Shown here: in pieces, positions 16,920-25,549 of the stretch
Layout of the letters: the number at the start of each line of letters is the position of its first letter
How positions within the stretch are numbered: the first letter of the stretch is position 1
Notes under the pieces: model-generated
Told to the model about the DNA's origin: nothing
What the model saw: the letters and a program-made list of their open reading frames with translations, nothing else
Databases searched by the model: none
Program-made: the position numbers and the translations under genes
NCBI GenBank assembly: GCA_044507605.1
Contig: JBIQJI010000024.1
Coordinates: 1 to 64,000 of the forward strand
Source: Thermopolyspora sp044507605
GTDB taxonomy: Bacteria > Actinomycetota > Actinomycetes > Streptosporangiales > Streptosporangiaceae
Length of the DNA stretch: 64,000 nucleotides
Direction of reading: 5' to 3'

Positions 16920-17746
16920 GCGCCGAGGCGGAGTCCGGCAAGGTGACCGTCCCGCGGCTGCGGGCGATGAAGGCCGCCGGTGACAAGAGCGTGTGCCTGG
17001 TCGCCTGGGACTGCCACATGGCGCGCATCGCCGACCGGGTCGGCGTGGAGATCGTCTCGGTGGGCGACACCGTCGGCGTGAACCTGTGGGGCCGGCCGCA
17101 CCCCCTGGACATCACGATGGAGGAGATCCTCGTGGTCGCGAAGGCGGTGCGGCAAGGCGTGCGGCGCGCCCTGCTCAGCTGCGACTTCCCGTTCGGGCCG
17201 CTCCAGGAGGGCCCGGCCGCCGCCGTCCGCGCCGCCATCCGGCTGGTGAAGGAGGCCGGCGTCGACCTGGTCAAGCTCGACGGCGCGGCGGCCTTCCCCG
17301 AGGCGGTGGAAGCGGTGACCCGCGCCGGCGTGCCGGTCTTCGCGCAGTTCGGGATCACCCCGCAGACCGCGCTCAAGTACGGCATCGAGTACTCCGCGGC
17401 CGCTTCGGTGCGGGTGCCCGACGAGATGCTGGACGAGCTGGTCGGCGACGCGAGGCGGCTGGAGTCGGCCGGCGCGGTCGCGCTCGACTTCACCAACTCC
17501 GGCCCCGTCGTCGGGCCGGCCGTCGTGGCGGCCGTGTCGATCCCGGTGCTGGGCGGTTTCGGCGGCGGGCCGTGGCTCGACGGCCGCGTGAAGATGGCCG
17601 CCGCGGCGCTCGGCTACTCGGCCGCCAACCTCGACCGGGAGCCGGACGCCTACCTCAACGCCGCCCGGCTCGTCCACGACGCGCTCAGCCGGTGCGCCGA
17701 CGACATCCGCGCTGGCCGGCGGATCCGCGGCGACGTCGCACCCTAG
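16916..17746 (+). CDS. Ketopantoate hydroxymethyltransferase (PanB)-like lyase
   Basis: This 276-residue TIM-barrel protein is of the PanB / phosphoenolpyruvate mutase superfamily. It keeps PanB features: VTVPRLRAMK at the start, WDCHMARIADRVGVEIVSVGDTVG (metal and substrate region), LLSCDFPFG, and VKLDGAAAFPEAVEAVTRAGVPVFAQFGITPQT. Its position inside a Rieske operon suggests a catabolic aldol or retro-aldol reaction rather than pantothenate synthesis. The start overlaps the previous stop. Confidence 0.78.
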   Translation: MSAEAESGKVTVPRLRAMKAAGDKSVCLVAWDCHMARIADRVGVEIVSVGDTVGVNLWGRPHPLDITMEEILVVAKAVRQGVRRALLSCDFPFGPLQEGPAAAVRAAIRLVKEAGVDLVKLDGAAAFPEAVEAVTRAGVPVFAQFGITPQTALKYGIEYSAAASVRVPDEMLDELVGDARRLESAGAVALDFTNSGPVVGPAVVAAVSIPVLGGFGGGPWLDGRVKMAAAALGYSAANLDREPDAYLNAARLVHDALSRCADDIRAGRRIRGDVAP

Positions 17747-17754
17747 GAGTCAGC

Positions 17755-18609
17755 ATGCCCTACGCCGACCTGGACGGCATCCGTACCCGCTACGAGACGG
17801 TGGGCGAGGGCCCGCCGCTGCTGATGTTCAGCCCGGGCGGTTTCGACTCGGGCCTGGACAACTGGACCGGCTTCGGCCGCTACCGGGACCTGCGCTTCCT
17901 CGACGCGTTCGCGCCGCACTACACCTGCGTGATCTTCGACCGGCGCGAGGCCGGCCGGTCGGGCGGCAGGGTCGAGCGGCTCACCTGGGGGAAGTACGCC
18001 GGCCAGGCCCTCGGGCTGCTCGACCATCTCGGCATCGGCTCGGCCCACGTGATGGGCGGCTGCGTAGGCTGCTCGACGGCCGCCGCGCTGGCCGTCGCGG
18101 CCCCGGAACGGGTCCGCAGCCTGGTGCTCTTCTCCCCCGCCGGCGGTCCCCGCTACCGCATGGCCCAGCACCGCCGCTTCGTCCGGCATCTGGCGTTCGT
18201 CGCCGAGCAGGGCCTGGGCGCGGTCGCCGACCTGGCCCGCGCCACGACGGACGGCTTCAGCACGGATCCCCGGGTCGGTCCGTGGGCGCCTCCGCTGCGC
18301 ACCGACGACGCGTTCGCCGCGTCCTACGCCGCCTTGGACCCCGCCCGCTACGCGCTGATCGTCACCAGCGGCGTGCGCGGGCTCTTCGACCGCGACACCG
18401 TCCCGGGCGCGGAGCCGGAGGAGCTGATGACGCTCGACGTGCCGGCACTGATCGTGCCCGGCCAGGACGCCTCGCACGCACCCTCCGCCGCGCGGTACCT
18501 GCAGGAGTGCCTGCCCGTCCACGAGTACTGGGACGTCCCGGTGGCCGAGCAGACGGCGCGGACGGCACCGGCCCGGATCCTGACGTTCCTCCGGTCCCAC
18601 GACGGCTGA
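17755..18609 (+). CDS. Alpha/beta hydrolase with Cys at the nucleophile position
   Basis: This 284-residue alpha/beta-fold hydrolase has an early HG-type oxyanion region (LLMFSPGGFDSG), FDRREAGRSGG, and a nucleophile elbow of GGCVGCS in place of the usual GxSxG. The catalytic residue therefore appears to be Cys, as in dienelactone hydrolases. An acid residue is likely in LIVPGQDASHAPS. It follows the PanB-like gene by 8 bp with an AGGAG ribosome site. It may hydrolyse a lactone, ester or C-C bond in the pathway. Confidence 0.82.
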   Translation: MPYADLDGIRTRYETVGEGPPLLMFSPGGFDSGLDNWTGFGRYRDLRFLDAFAPHYTCVIFDRREAGRSGGRVERLTWGKYAGQALGLLDHLGIGSAHVMGGCVGCSTAAALAVAAPERVRSLVLFSPAGGPRYRMAQHRRFVRHLAFVAEQGLGAVADLARATTDGFSTDPRVGPWAPPLRTDDAFAASYAALDPARYALIVTSGVRGLFDRDTVPGAEPEELMTLDVPALIVPGQDASHAPSAARYLQECLPVHEYWDVPVAEQTARTAPARILTFLRSHDG

Positions 18610-18648
18610 CGGACCGCCGGTGCGGTCCCGGAGTGGCCCCGGAGCGGT

Positions 18649-18665
18649 CCCGGCGTGATGCCGGG
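18649..18665. terminator. Short hairpin between convergent genes
   Basis: CCCGGC-GTGAT-GCCGGG forms a 6-bp stem with a 5-base loop between the hydrolase stop (18609) and the convergent rpiB gene end (18691). It probably stops transcription from one or both sides. Confidence 0.5.
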
Positions 18666-18690
18666 TGGTCATGGCGTGGTCCCGGCGTGG

Positions 18691-19134
18691 TCAGGCCTGG
18701 CGTTCCAGGGCGCCGATCTGCGCCACGCGGGCCGCGTGCACGCCGCCCTTGAACGGCGTGCCGAGCCACAGCGCGAGCAGGTCCTCGGCCTCGTCGGCGC
18801 CGACGACCTTGGTGCCGAGCACCATCACGTTGGCGTCGTTGTTGCCACGGGAGATCTCGACGGCGAAGCGGCTGTAGGCCAGGCCGGCGCGCACGCCGCG
18901 CACCTTGTTGCAGGCGATCACCTCGCCCTGGCCGCTGCCGCCGATGACGACGCCGAAGTCGCCGAGCCCTGCGGCCACCCGCCGCCCCACCTCGGCGCAC
19001 AGCGGCGGATAGTCGACGACGTCGCCCGTGTGGGCGCCGACGTCGTCGACCTGGTGGCCGCGGGCGGTGAGCCAGCCGGTCAGCCGGCTTTTGAGGGCGA
19101 CGCCGTTGTGGTCGGCCGCGATGACGATCCGCAC
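18691..19134 (-). CDS. rpiB: RpiB/LacAB-family sugar-phosphate isomerase
   Basis: This 147-residue isomerase is of the ribose-5-phosphate isomerase B family. It has the RIVIAADHNGVALK start, DVVDYPPLC, and GSGQGEVIACNKVRGVRAGLA. The usual catalytic Cys region is present as GQGEVIACNK. GTG 19134 lies 3 bp after the stop of the decarboxylase-like gene, so the two are co-transcribed. In this catabolic setting it may isomerise a pathway intermediate or a sugar phosphate. Confidence 0.85.
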   Translation of the reverse strand: MRIVIAADHNGVALKSRLTGWLTARGHQVDDVGAHTGDVVDYPPLCAEVGRRVAAGLGDFGVVIGGSGQGEVIACNKVRGVRAGLAYSRFAVEISRGNNDANVMVLGTKVVGADEAEDLLALWLGTPFKGGVHAARVAQIGALERQA

Positions 19135-19137
19135 GGC

Positions 19138-20064
19138 TCAGCCCACCAGGTCCAGGGTGGAGGGGGCGAAAAGGTCGTCGAGCGGGGCCGGCCTGGTGAG
19201 GATGTGCTGGCGCACCGCGTGGTCCATGAGCTCCTCCAGGACCGCCCGGTTGGGCTCCAGCCCGTACGGCAGGGGGTCCGCCCCGGTCTCGGCGAGCACC
19301 CGTGCGTACATCCGGTCGGTGGCGTTCTGCGGCGTCGCGGAGCCGAGTCGCTCGACGTACCGCCGCTTGGCCTCGGCGAAGGCCGCGAAGACGGCGGTGG
19401 CGATCTCGGGTTGGGCGGCGAGGACGTCGTCTCTGACGACGACGAGATGGTTGATCGGGTAGAGGCCGCGTGCGCGCAGGGCGGCGAAACCGGCCTCTTC
19501 GGGGTCGGGGATGAGCGGCGCGACGTCGGGGTCGTCGGTGGCGACGCCGACCACGGCGTCCAGCTCGCCCGCCTTCAGCAGGTCGATCAGCGTGCGGCCT
19601 GGGGGCGCCGAGACGACGTTGGCGGGGGGCCGGTAGGTCGCGACGTGCTCGTCACCGGAGCGCACCCAGGTGACCGAGTCGAGGTCGAGCCCGCCCTCGG
19701 TGGCCAGGATCGCCCGGCCCCAGACGCCGGTGGTGACCGTGTAGCCGCGGTTGACGCCGACGCGCCGCAGCTGCCGGGCGTCGGTGATCGAGCCGTCGCG
19801 GCGCACGAGGATCGTGCCGTGGTGGAAGCCGCGGACCAGGAAGACCGGCAGCGCGGTGAAGCGGACGCCGTGCTCGCGGGCGCACAGGTAGGTGGTCAAC
19901 GCCATCTCGCTGACGTCGTAGGCCAGGTCGCGGACCATCTTGCGGAAGCCCTGGACCAGGACCGCCTCTCGGGCGAACTCGAAGGCGAAGCCGCGCGGGA
20001 CGACGTCGCCGTCGATGAGGGCGCGGTTGTTGCCCTGCGCTCGGGTCAGCATGACGTAACTCAC
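19138..20064 (-). CDS. 4,5-dihydroxyphthalate decarboxylase-like protein 1
   Basis: This 308-residue protein has the periplasmic-binding-like fold of Pht5-type decarboxylases, with features such as MVRDLAYDVSEMALTTYLCA, FTALPVFLVRGFHHG and VGVNRGYTVTTGVWGRAIL. No signal peptide or lipobox is present, so an ABC-transporter role is unlikely. It is a paralogue of the protein at 22356 but diverges in the middle region. The predicted GTG 20064 lacks a clear ribosome site; ATG 20052 is an alternative. The operator at 20071-20093 abuts its start. Confidence 0.78.
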   Translation of the reverse strand: MSYVMLTRAQGNNRALIDGDVVPRGFAFEFAREAVLVQGFRKMVRDLAYDVSEMALTTYLCAREHGVRFTALPVFLVRGFHHGTILVRRDGSITDARQLRRVGVNRGYTVTTGVWGRAILATEGGLDLDSVTWVRSGDEHVATYRPPANVVSAPPGRTLIDLLKAGELDAVVGVATDDPDVAPLIPDPEEAGFAALRARGLYPINHLVVVRDDVLAAQPEIATAVFAAFAEAKRRYVERLGSATPQNATDRMYARVLAETGADPLPYGLEPNRAVLEELMDHAVRQHILTRPAPLDDLFAPSTLDLVG

Positions 20065-20070
20065 CGGGCT

Positions 20071-20093
20071 ATGGTACTAATGGCATTACCATT
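20071..20093. promoter_or_regulatory. Island operator in a divergent promoter
   Basis: ATGGTA and TACCAT arms flank a core, and TGGCATTACCA (20081-20091) matches TGGYnnnACCA. The site is between the decarboxylase-like gene (minus) and the alcohol dehydrogenase gene (plus), which are only 47 bp apart, so one bound dimer could repress both. Confidence 0.65.
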
Positions 20094-20111
20094 TTGCCAA
20101 TGAGGTGAGGC

Positions 20112-21257
20112 ATGACCGAAACGGTGCTCGCGGCGGTGCGGGTCGCGCCCGGCACGACCGAGATGCAGGAGTTCCCGCTCCCGCCGATCGACGAGGATTC
20201 GGCACTGCTGCGCGTCGAGGTCGCGGGCATCTGCGGCACCGACGTGAAGATGTACGCCCACCCGCCGAGCGTGATCCGCGGCCGGGTGATCATGGGGCAC
20301 GAGAACGTCGGCGTGATCGCCCAGGCCGGCGCGCGGTTCCGAAAGCGGCACGGGCTGACCGAGGGCGACCGGGTCTTCGTCGAGCACTACGTCGGCTGCT
20401 ACACCTGCGAGTGGTGCCGCATCGGCGAGTACCGCCACTGCGAGGCCACCGACTGGCGCACCAACCCCGACGCGCGCCGCTTCGGCTACACCTCGGCCGA
20501 CAACCCCGGCACCCTGTGGGGCGGCTTCGGCGAGTACATGTACCTGCCCTGGAACGCCGTGCTCCATCGCGTGCCGCGCGACGTCACCGCCGAGCTCGCC
20601 GGCCTGGTCACCCCGCTGTCGAACGGCATCGAGTGGGCGCTGCGGGCGGCCGGCGTCGGCTACGGCGACACCGTGCTGATCCAGGGCCCCGGCCAGCAGG
20701 GCCTCTCCCAGGTGGTGGCCTGCAAGCAGGCCGGCGCCGCGCAGATCATCGTCAGCGGCACCACCCGCGACCGGGCGCGGCTCGACCTGGCCCGCGAGCT
20801 CGGCGCCGACCACGTCATCGACGTCCTGCGGGAGGACCCGCTGGAGAAGGTGATGGACCTCACCGGCGGGCGCGGGGTCGGCTTCGTGCTCGACTGCACC
20901 TCCCGTGCCGGCACCGCACCCGTCCTGCTGGGCATCGACGCGCTGGTGCGGCGCGAGGGCACCCTCCTCATCCAGGGCGAACTGGCCGCCTTCCCCGACT
21001 TTCCGGTCAAGCGGCTGACCGAGAAGGCGATCACCATCAAGAGCGCCCGCGGCCACTCGTTCCGGTCCTGCGAGCTCGCCCTCGACCAGCTCGCCTCCCG
21101 CCGCTTCCCGCTGGAACGGCTGGCCACCCACCGCTACGGCATCGACCAGGTCGACCACGCCATCCGCGTGCTGGCCGGCGAGACCGAGGAGGACGCCATC
21201 CACATCTCGCTCATGCCCGAGCTGATCGGCCGGCCCGGCGGAGCCGTGACCCGGTGA
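20112..21257 (+). CDS. Zinc-dependent alcohol dehydrogenase (MDR family)
   Basis: This 381-residue dehydrogenase is of the sorbitol/threonine dehydrogenase type. Catalytic zinc ligands are in VAGICGTDVKMY and MGHENVG. The structural-zinc region is YVGCYTCEWCRIGEYRHC. The NAD-binding segment is TVLIQGPGQQGLSQVVACKQAG. GAGGTGAGGC lies before ATG 20112. The neighbours suggest oxidation of an alcohol or cis-diol intermediate; the family does not fix the substrate. Confidence 0.88.
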   Translation: MTETVLAAVRVAPGTTEMQEFPLPPIDEDSALLRVEVAGICGTDVKMYAHPPSVIRGRVIMGHENVGVIAQAGARFRKRHGLTEGDRVFVEHYVGCYTCEWCRIGEYRHCEATDWRTNPDARRFGYTSADNPGTLWGGFGEYMYLPWNAVLHRVPRDVTAELAGLVTPLSNGIEWALRAAGVGYGDTVLIQGPGQQGLSQVVACKQAGAAQIIVSGTTRDRARLDLARELGADHVIDVLREDPLEKVMDLTGGRGVGFVLDCTSRAGTAPVLLGIDALVRREGTLLIQGELAAFPDFPVKRLTEKAITIKSARGHSFRSCELALDQLASRRFPLERLATHRYGIDQVDHAIRVLAGETEEDAIHISLMPELIGRPGGAVTR

Positions 21258-21349
21258 ACGGCATCGCCGTCACCGATCCGCCACGCGCCCCGGCCGGCGC
21301 GCGAAGGGCCGCGCCGCGCCGGCCACGAGACCTACCGGAGGGAGCAGGC

Positions 21350-22354
21350 GTGATCATCGACGTGCACGGCCACTACACCACCGCACCGCCCGCGCTGCGG
21401 GCCTTCCGCGACGCCCAGCTCGCCGGCGGGAACCCGGCGCCGCCCGCGATCGGCGACGACCTGCTGCGGGAGAGCGTCGAGGGCGACCGGCTGCGCGTCC
21501 TGGCCGAGCGCGGCGGCGACCTGATGCTGCTGTCTCCCAAAGCGTCCGGCATGGAGCATCACGTCCCCGACGCCGCCGTGGCCGACGCCTGGGCACGCGT
21601 GTGCAACGACCTGGTCCACCGGGTCTGCGAGCTGTATCCGCGGCACTTCGCCCCGGTCGCGCAGTTGCCGCAGACACCCGGCGGCAACCTCGACGGCGTG
21701 ATCGCGGAGCTGCGCCGCGTCGTCGGGGAGCTGGGTTTCGTCGGCTGCAACCTCAACCCCGACCCGTCCGGCACCTGGGCGGGACCGCCGCTGACCGACG
21801 AGTCGTGGTTTCCGGTCTACGAGGTGCTCCAGGAGCTGGACGTGCCGGCCATGGTGCACGTCTCGACCGCCTGCAATCCGAATTTCCACACCCTCGGCGC
21901 GCACTACCTCAACGCCGACACGACCGTCTTCGTCCAGCTGCTGCGCGGCGACCTGTTCCAGCGGTTCCCCGGCCTGCGGTTCGTCATCCCGCACGGCGGG
22001 GGCGCCGTGCCCTACCACTGGGGCCGCTACCGGGGCCTGTCGGCGCGCTACGGCTGGCAGGACCCCGCCGAGCTGCTCGGCAACGTCTTCTTCGACACCG
22101 CCGTCTACCATCAGGCCGGGATCGACCTGCTGACCCGCGTGATACCGGTGCCGAACCTGCTGTTCGCGTCGGAGATGCTCGGCGCGGTGCGCGGCGCGGA
22201 CCCCGAGACCGGCATCGCCTGGGACGACACGCTGCGGTACGTCGAGGCCGCCGGCCTGTCCCCCGCCGACCTGGCGGCCGTCACCGAGGCGAACGCGCTA
22301 CGGGTCTACCCGCGTCTCGCGGCCCGGCTCGCGCGCGCCGGGGCGGAGGGCTGA
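21350..22354 (+). CDS. Amidohydrolase-2 family enzyme resembling LigJ/ACMSD
   Basis: This 334-residue TIM-barrel metal enzyme is of the amidohydrolase 2 family, which includes 4-oxalomesaconate hydratase (LigJ) and ACMS decarboxylase. It has IIDVHGHYTTAP with the HxH metal motif at the start, VPAMVHVSTACNPNFH, and VIPHGGGAVPYHWGRYRG. The GTG start at 21350 has GGAGGGAG before it. LigJ homology would fit a meta-type ring-cleavage route, but the ring-cleavage enzyme LigAB is absent from the window. Confidence 0.85.
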   Translation: MIIDVHGHYTTAPPALRAFRDAQLAGGNPAPPAIGDDLLRESVEGDRLRVLAERGGDLMLLSPKASGMEHHVPDAAVADAWARVCNDLVHRVCELYPRHFAPVAQLPQTPGGNLDGVIAELRRVVGELGFVGCNLNPDPSGTWAGPPLTDESWFPVYEVLQELDVPAMVHVSTACNPNFHTLGAHYLNADTTVFVQLLRGDLFQRFPGLRFVIPHGGGAVPYHWGRYRGLSARYGWQDPAELLGNVFFDTAVYHQAGIDLLTRVIPVPNLLFASEMLGAVRGADPETGIAWDDTLRYVEAAGLSPADLAAVTEANALRVYPRLAARLARAGAEG

Positions 22355-22355
22355 G

Positions 22356-23342
22356 ATGGGCCGGCTGACCCTGACGCTCGCCTGCGGCGACTACGACCGC
22401 ACCCGTGCCCTTGAGGACGGCAGTGTCCGCCCCGACGGCATCGACCTGATCTACCTGCGGCTGCCGGTCGAGGAGACCTTCTTCCGGATGCTGCGGCACC
22501 GCGAGTTCGACGTGGCGGAGATGTCGCTGTCGACGTACGTCGCCACCCTCGACGCGCGGACCCCGCCGTTCGTGGCGCTGCCCGTCTTCACGTCACGGAT
22601 GTTCCGGCACGGCGGCATCTACGTCAACGCCGACGCCGGCATCGAGCGGCCGTCCGACCTGCGCGGCAGACGCGTCGGCAACCCCGAGTTCCAGCTGACC
22701 GCGGGGGTGTGGATCCGGGGCATTCTCGCCGAGCATCACGGCGTCCCCCTCGACTCGGTGACGTACGTGTCCGGCGGCCTGGAGTCGCCCGGGCGCGTCG
22801 AGAAGGGCCGCATCGAGACGCCGCTCACGATCGAGTCCGCGCCGCCTGACCGGACCCTGTCCGGCATGCTCGCGGACGGCGAGATCGACGCCCTCTACAC
22901 GCCCCGCGTGCCGAGCCCTTTCCAGCGGCGGGACCCTCGCGTCAAGCGGCTCTTCCCCGACGTCGCCGCGGCCGAGCGCGCCTACTACGCGACGACGGGC
23001 ATCTTCCCGATCATGCATGTCGTGGTCGTCCGCCGCGACGTCTACGAGCGGCATCGCTGGGTCGCGCAGTCGCTGTGCAAGGCGTTCGTGGCCGCGCGCG
23101 ACGACGCCTACGAGCGCATCTACGACTCCTCGGCGCTGCGCTTCATGACGCCGTGGCTGATCCAGGAGATCGAGCAGGCCCGTGAGCTGCTCGGCACCGA
23201 CTACTGGTCCTACGGCGTCCAGGCGAACGCGCACGTGCTGGCGACGTTCCTGCGCTACCACCATGAACAGGGGCTGTCTCGCCGGATGCGCACGCCCGCC
23301 GAGATCTTCGCCCCCGAAAGCCTGGAGTCGTTCGTCATATGA
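22356..23342 (+). CDS. 4,5-dihydroxyphthalate decarboxylase-like protein 2
   Basis: This 328-residue protein is the better match of the two to Pht5-type decarboxylases: LTLACGDYDRTRALEDG, DVAEMSLSTYVATL, FVALPVFTSRMFRHGGIYVN, GRRVGNPEFQLTAGVWIRGIL and IFPIMHVVVVRRDVYE. It starts 2 bp after the hydratase-like gene stop and overlaps the aldolase start, so these genes form one operon. It probably decarboxylates a dihydroxy aromatic acid made by the Rieske system. Confidence 0.85.
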   Translation: MGRLTLTLACGDYDRTRALEDGSVRPDGIDLIYLRLPVEETFFRMLRHREFDVAEMSLSTYVATLDARTPPFVALPVFTSRMFRHGGIYVNADAGIERPSDLRGRRVGNPEFQLTAGVWIRGILAEHHGVPLDSVTYVSGGLESPGRVEKGRIETPLTIESAPPDRTLSGMLADGEIDALYTPRVPSPFQRRDPRVKRLFPDVAAAERAYYATTGIFPIMHVVVVRRDVYERHRWVAQSLCKAFVAARDDAYERIYDSSALRFMTPWLIQEIEQARELLGTDYWSYGVQANAHVLATFLRYHHEQGLSRRMRTPAEIFAPESLESFVI

Positions 23343-24076
23343 GCGCCGGCGACCTCGACGAGCTGCGCAGGACCGTGGCCCTGGGCTGCCGCATCGTGGC
23401 CGCGGCCGGGCTGACCACGCCGCTGCTGGGGCACATCAGCCTGCGCGCCGGCCCCGGCCGGGTCCTGGTGCGCTGCCGCGGCCCGCAGGAGCGCGGCCTG
23501 CTCTTCACCACCGTGTCGGACGTCCGGCTCGCCGGCCTCGACGACCAGGGCGACATCGGCGACGGCTACCGCCTGCCCAACGAGTACCCGATCCACGCCG
23601 AGATCCTGCGCGCGCGGCCCGACGTCGCCTCGGTGCTGCACGCCCATCCCCGCTCCGCCCTGCTCGCCGGGCTCGCCGGGGTGCCGATCCGCCCGGTGTT
23701 CGGCGCCTACGACATCCCGGCGTTCCGGCTGGCCGCCGACGGAGTGCCCGGCTACCCTCACGCGGGCCTGGTCCGCACCGCCGCGGCGGGACGGGAGCTC
23801 GCCCGCGCTCTCGGCGGGTCCGCCGTCGTGCTGCTCCGCGGCCACGGGGTCGCGACGGTGGGCGCGGACGTGCCGCAGGCGCTGGGCCGGCTGCTCGCGC
23901 TCGACGAGCTGCTGCGGGTCTGCGTCGAGCTGGCCCTGTCGGGCGCCGTGCCGCCCGAGGTGCCGGAACCCGACCGCGCGCACCTGCCCGACCTCGGCGC
24001 GGAGTTCACCGAACGGGCCCTGTGGCGCCACCACGTGGGGCTCCTGGAGCTGCGGGGCCTCGCCGACGTCGGGTGA
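23339..24076 (+). CDS. Class II aldolase/adducin-family protein
   Basis: This 245-residue zinc enzyme has NEYPIHAEILRARPDVASVLHAHP with the two metal His residues, a GHISLR motif near the start, and LLRGHGVATVG with a further His. This family includes fuculose-phosphate aldolases and the 3,4-dihydroxyphthalate decarboxylases of Gram-positive phthalate pathways. ATG 23339 overlaps the upstream stop (ATGA). In this operon a decarboxylase or retro-aldol role is most likely. Confidence 0.83.
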   Translation: MSAGDLDELRRTVALGCRIVAAAGLTTPLLGHISLRAGPGRVLVRCRGPQERGLLFTTVSDVRLAGLDDQGDIGDGYRLPNEYPIHAEILRARPDVASVLHAHPRSALLAGLAGVPIRPVFGAYDIPAFRLAADGVPGYPHAGLVRTAAAGRELARALGGSAVVLLRGHGVATVGADVPQALGRLLALDELLRVCVELALSGAVPPEVPEPDRAHLPDLGAEFTERALWRHHVGLLELRGLADVG

Positions 24077-24095
24077 CGACCCCGGCCGGCCGTCT

Positions 24096-24128
24096 GACCC
24101 CGGACGGACCCCGGACGGACCCCGGACG
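24096..24128. repeat. Three-copy 11-bp tandem repeat between convergent genes
   Basis: GACCCCGGACG is repeated three times head to tail between the aldolase stop (24076) and the convergent reductase gene end (24142). It is likely a slippage product in a termination region. Confidence 0.75.
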
Positions 24129-24141
24129 ACGCCCGCCGGGC

Positions 24142-25413
24142 TCAGACGGCCGCCGTGGGGGCGCTCACGAGGTCCTTGAGGGGCACGGAGACGTCGCCGA
24201 CCCGGTCGGGCGGCAGGGTGCCCCCGTCGCCGAGCACCCTGCGCACGACCATGTGGTCGCGGGGCGAGTTGATCGAGTCGGCCGCGATGAGCCGGCCGGC
24301 CCGGTAGTAGAGCACCGAGAACCGCTCGCTCGCCGGGTCGCCCCGCACGACGTAATGGTCGTAGCCCGCGGACAGGCCGGCGATCTGCAGTTTCAGGTCG
24401 GCCTGATCGGACCAGAACCACGGCGCGGAACGGCTCTCGGTGCGGTACCCGAGCAGCGACGCGGCGGCGATCTGCGCCTGCGACACGGCGTTGTGCACCG
24501 ATTCGATCCGCACCCGGCCCTGCCGGGTCAGCGGATGGGGCAGAACGGTGCAGTCGCCGCCGGCGACGATCGCCGGGTTGCTGGTGCGCGCGTGGGCGTC
24601 GACGACGATGCCGTGATCCACCCGCAGCCCCAGCTGCTCGGCGAGCCCGGTGCGCGGTTCGAGGCCGATGCCCACGACCACCACGTCGGCCGGCAGGGTC
24701 GCGCCGTCGCTCAGCTCCACGGCCCGGACGCGCCCGCCGCCGGTGAACGCCGTCACGAGGGTGCCGAGGCGCACCGCCGTGCCGCGGCGCCGGTGCGCCT
24801 CGGCGTAGAAGGCGGAGACGGCCGGTGCGACCGAACGCGCCATCAACCGGTCGGCGGCCTCCACGACGGTGACGTCCTTGCCGGCGGCGCGCGCCACGGC
24901 GGCGGCTTCGAGGCCGACGAAGCCGCCGCCGACGACCACGACGCGCTCGGCGGTGGCCAGCTCGCGGCGCAGCCCGAGCGCGTCGTCGACGTCCCGCAGG
25001 TAGTGGATGCCGGCCAGGTCGTGCCCGGGCACGCGCATCCGCCGGGGGGCGCCGCCGAGGGTCAGGGCGAGCCTGCTGAAGGCGAGCCGCCGGCCGCCGC
25101 GCGTCACGGCCTCGCCCGCACCGGCGGCGGGGTCGGCGAGCCGGATGGTCTCCACCCATTCACCGCAGATCAGCCGGATCGCGTTCGCCGCATAGAAGTC
25201 TCTGCCGCGCAGCGCGAGCCGCTCCTCGGGGAGATCGCCTTGGAGGAACTCCTTGGACAGCGGCGGCCGCTGGTACGGCGGGCGCGCCTCGCCGCCGAGC
25301 AGGGTGATCGGCTCCGTCGCGCCCAGCTCCCGAAGACTCGCCGCCAGCTGCAGACCGGCTTGACCGGCACCCACGATCAGCGTGCCAACGCGTTCCGGGT
25401 CGCTGGAGTTCAC
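24142..25413 (-). CDS. Ferredoxin--NAD(+) reductase of the Rieske system
   Basis: This 423-residue FAD-dependent reductase is of the putidaredoxin reductase / BphA4 type. It has TLIVGAGQAGLQLAASLREL (FAD), RPPYQRPPLSKEFL, VVVVGGGFVGLEAAAVAR (NADH), IVAGGDCTVLPHP and WFWSDQADLKLQIAG. It should complete the three-component oxygenase with the ferredoxin (14741) and oxygenase (15145). AGGGGAGG precedes GTG 25413. It is divergent from the second GntR gene, across island-type operators. Confidence 0.92.
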   Translation of the reverse strand: MNSSDPERVGTLIVGAGQAGLQLAASLRELGATEPITLLGGEARPPYQRPPLSKEFLQGDLPEERLALRGRDFYAANAIRLICGEWVETIRLADPAAGAGEAVTRGGRRLAFSRLALTLGGAPRRMRVPGHDLAGIHYLRDVDDALGLRRELATAERVVVVGGGFVGLEAAAVARAAGKDVTVVEAADRLMARSVAPAVSAFYAEAHRRRGTAVRLGTLVTAFTGGGRVRAVELSDGATLPADVVVVGIGLEPRTGLAEQLGLRVDHGIVVDAHARTSNPAIVAGGDCTVLPHPLTRQGRVRIESVHNAVSQAQIAAASLLGYRTESRSAPWFWSDQADLKLQIAGLSAGYDHYVVRGDPASERFSVLYYRAGRLIAADSINSPRDHMVVRRVLGDGGTLPPDRVGDVSVPLKDLVSAPTAAV

Positions 25414-25425
25414 CGCACCTCCCCT

Positions 25426-25446
25426 AAAGGTCTAACATTCATACCT
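25426..25446. promoter_or_regulatory. Island operator at the reductase promoter
   Basis: AGGTCTAACAT (25428-25438) matches the island core, with ATACC following at 25441. It is just upstream of the reductase GTG (25413). Confidence 0.55.
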
Positions 25447-25549
25447 TATCCTACCCGGCGAACTTCGCTCAACCGCCGGACGCGGCCGCGCAGGACGACA
25501 CAGGACGGGGCGGGACGGGGCGGATGGTCTCCAGCAGGGTGCTGTTCGT

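Noticed and set aside
19138..20064. ABC transporter substrate-binding protein
   Set aside because: The fold is similar, but there is no signal peptide or lipobox, and the paralogue and neighbours fit decarboxylase-like enzymes better.
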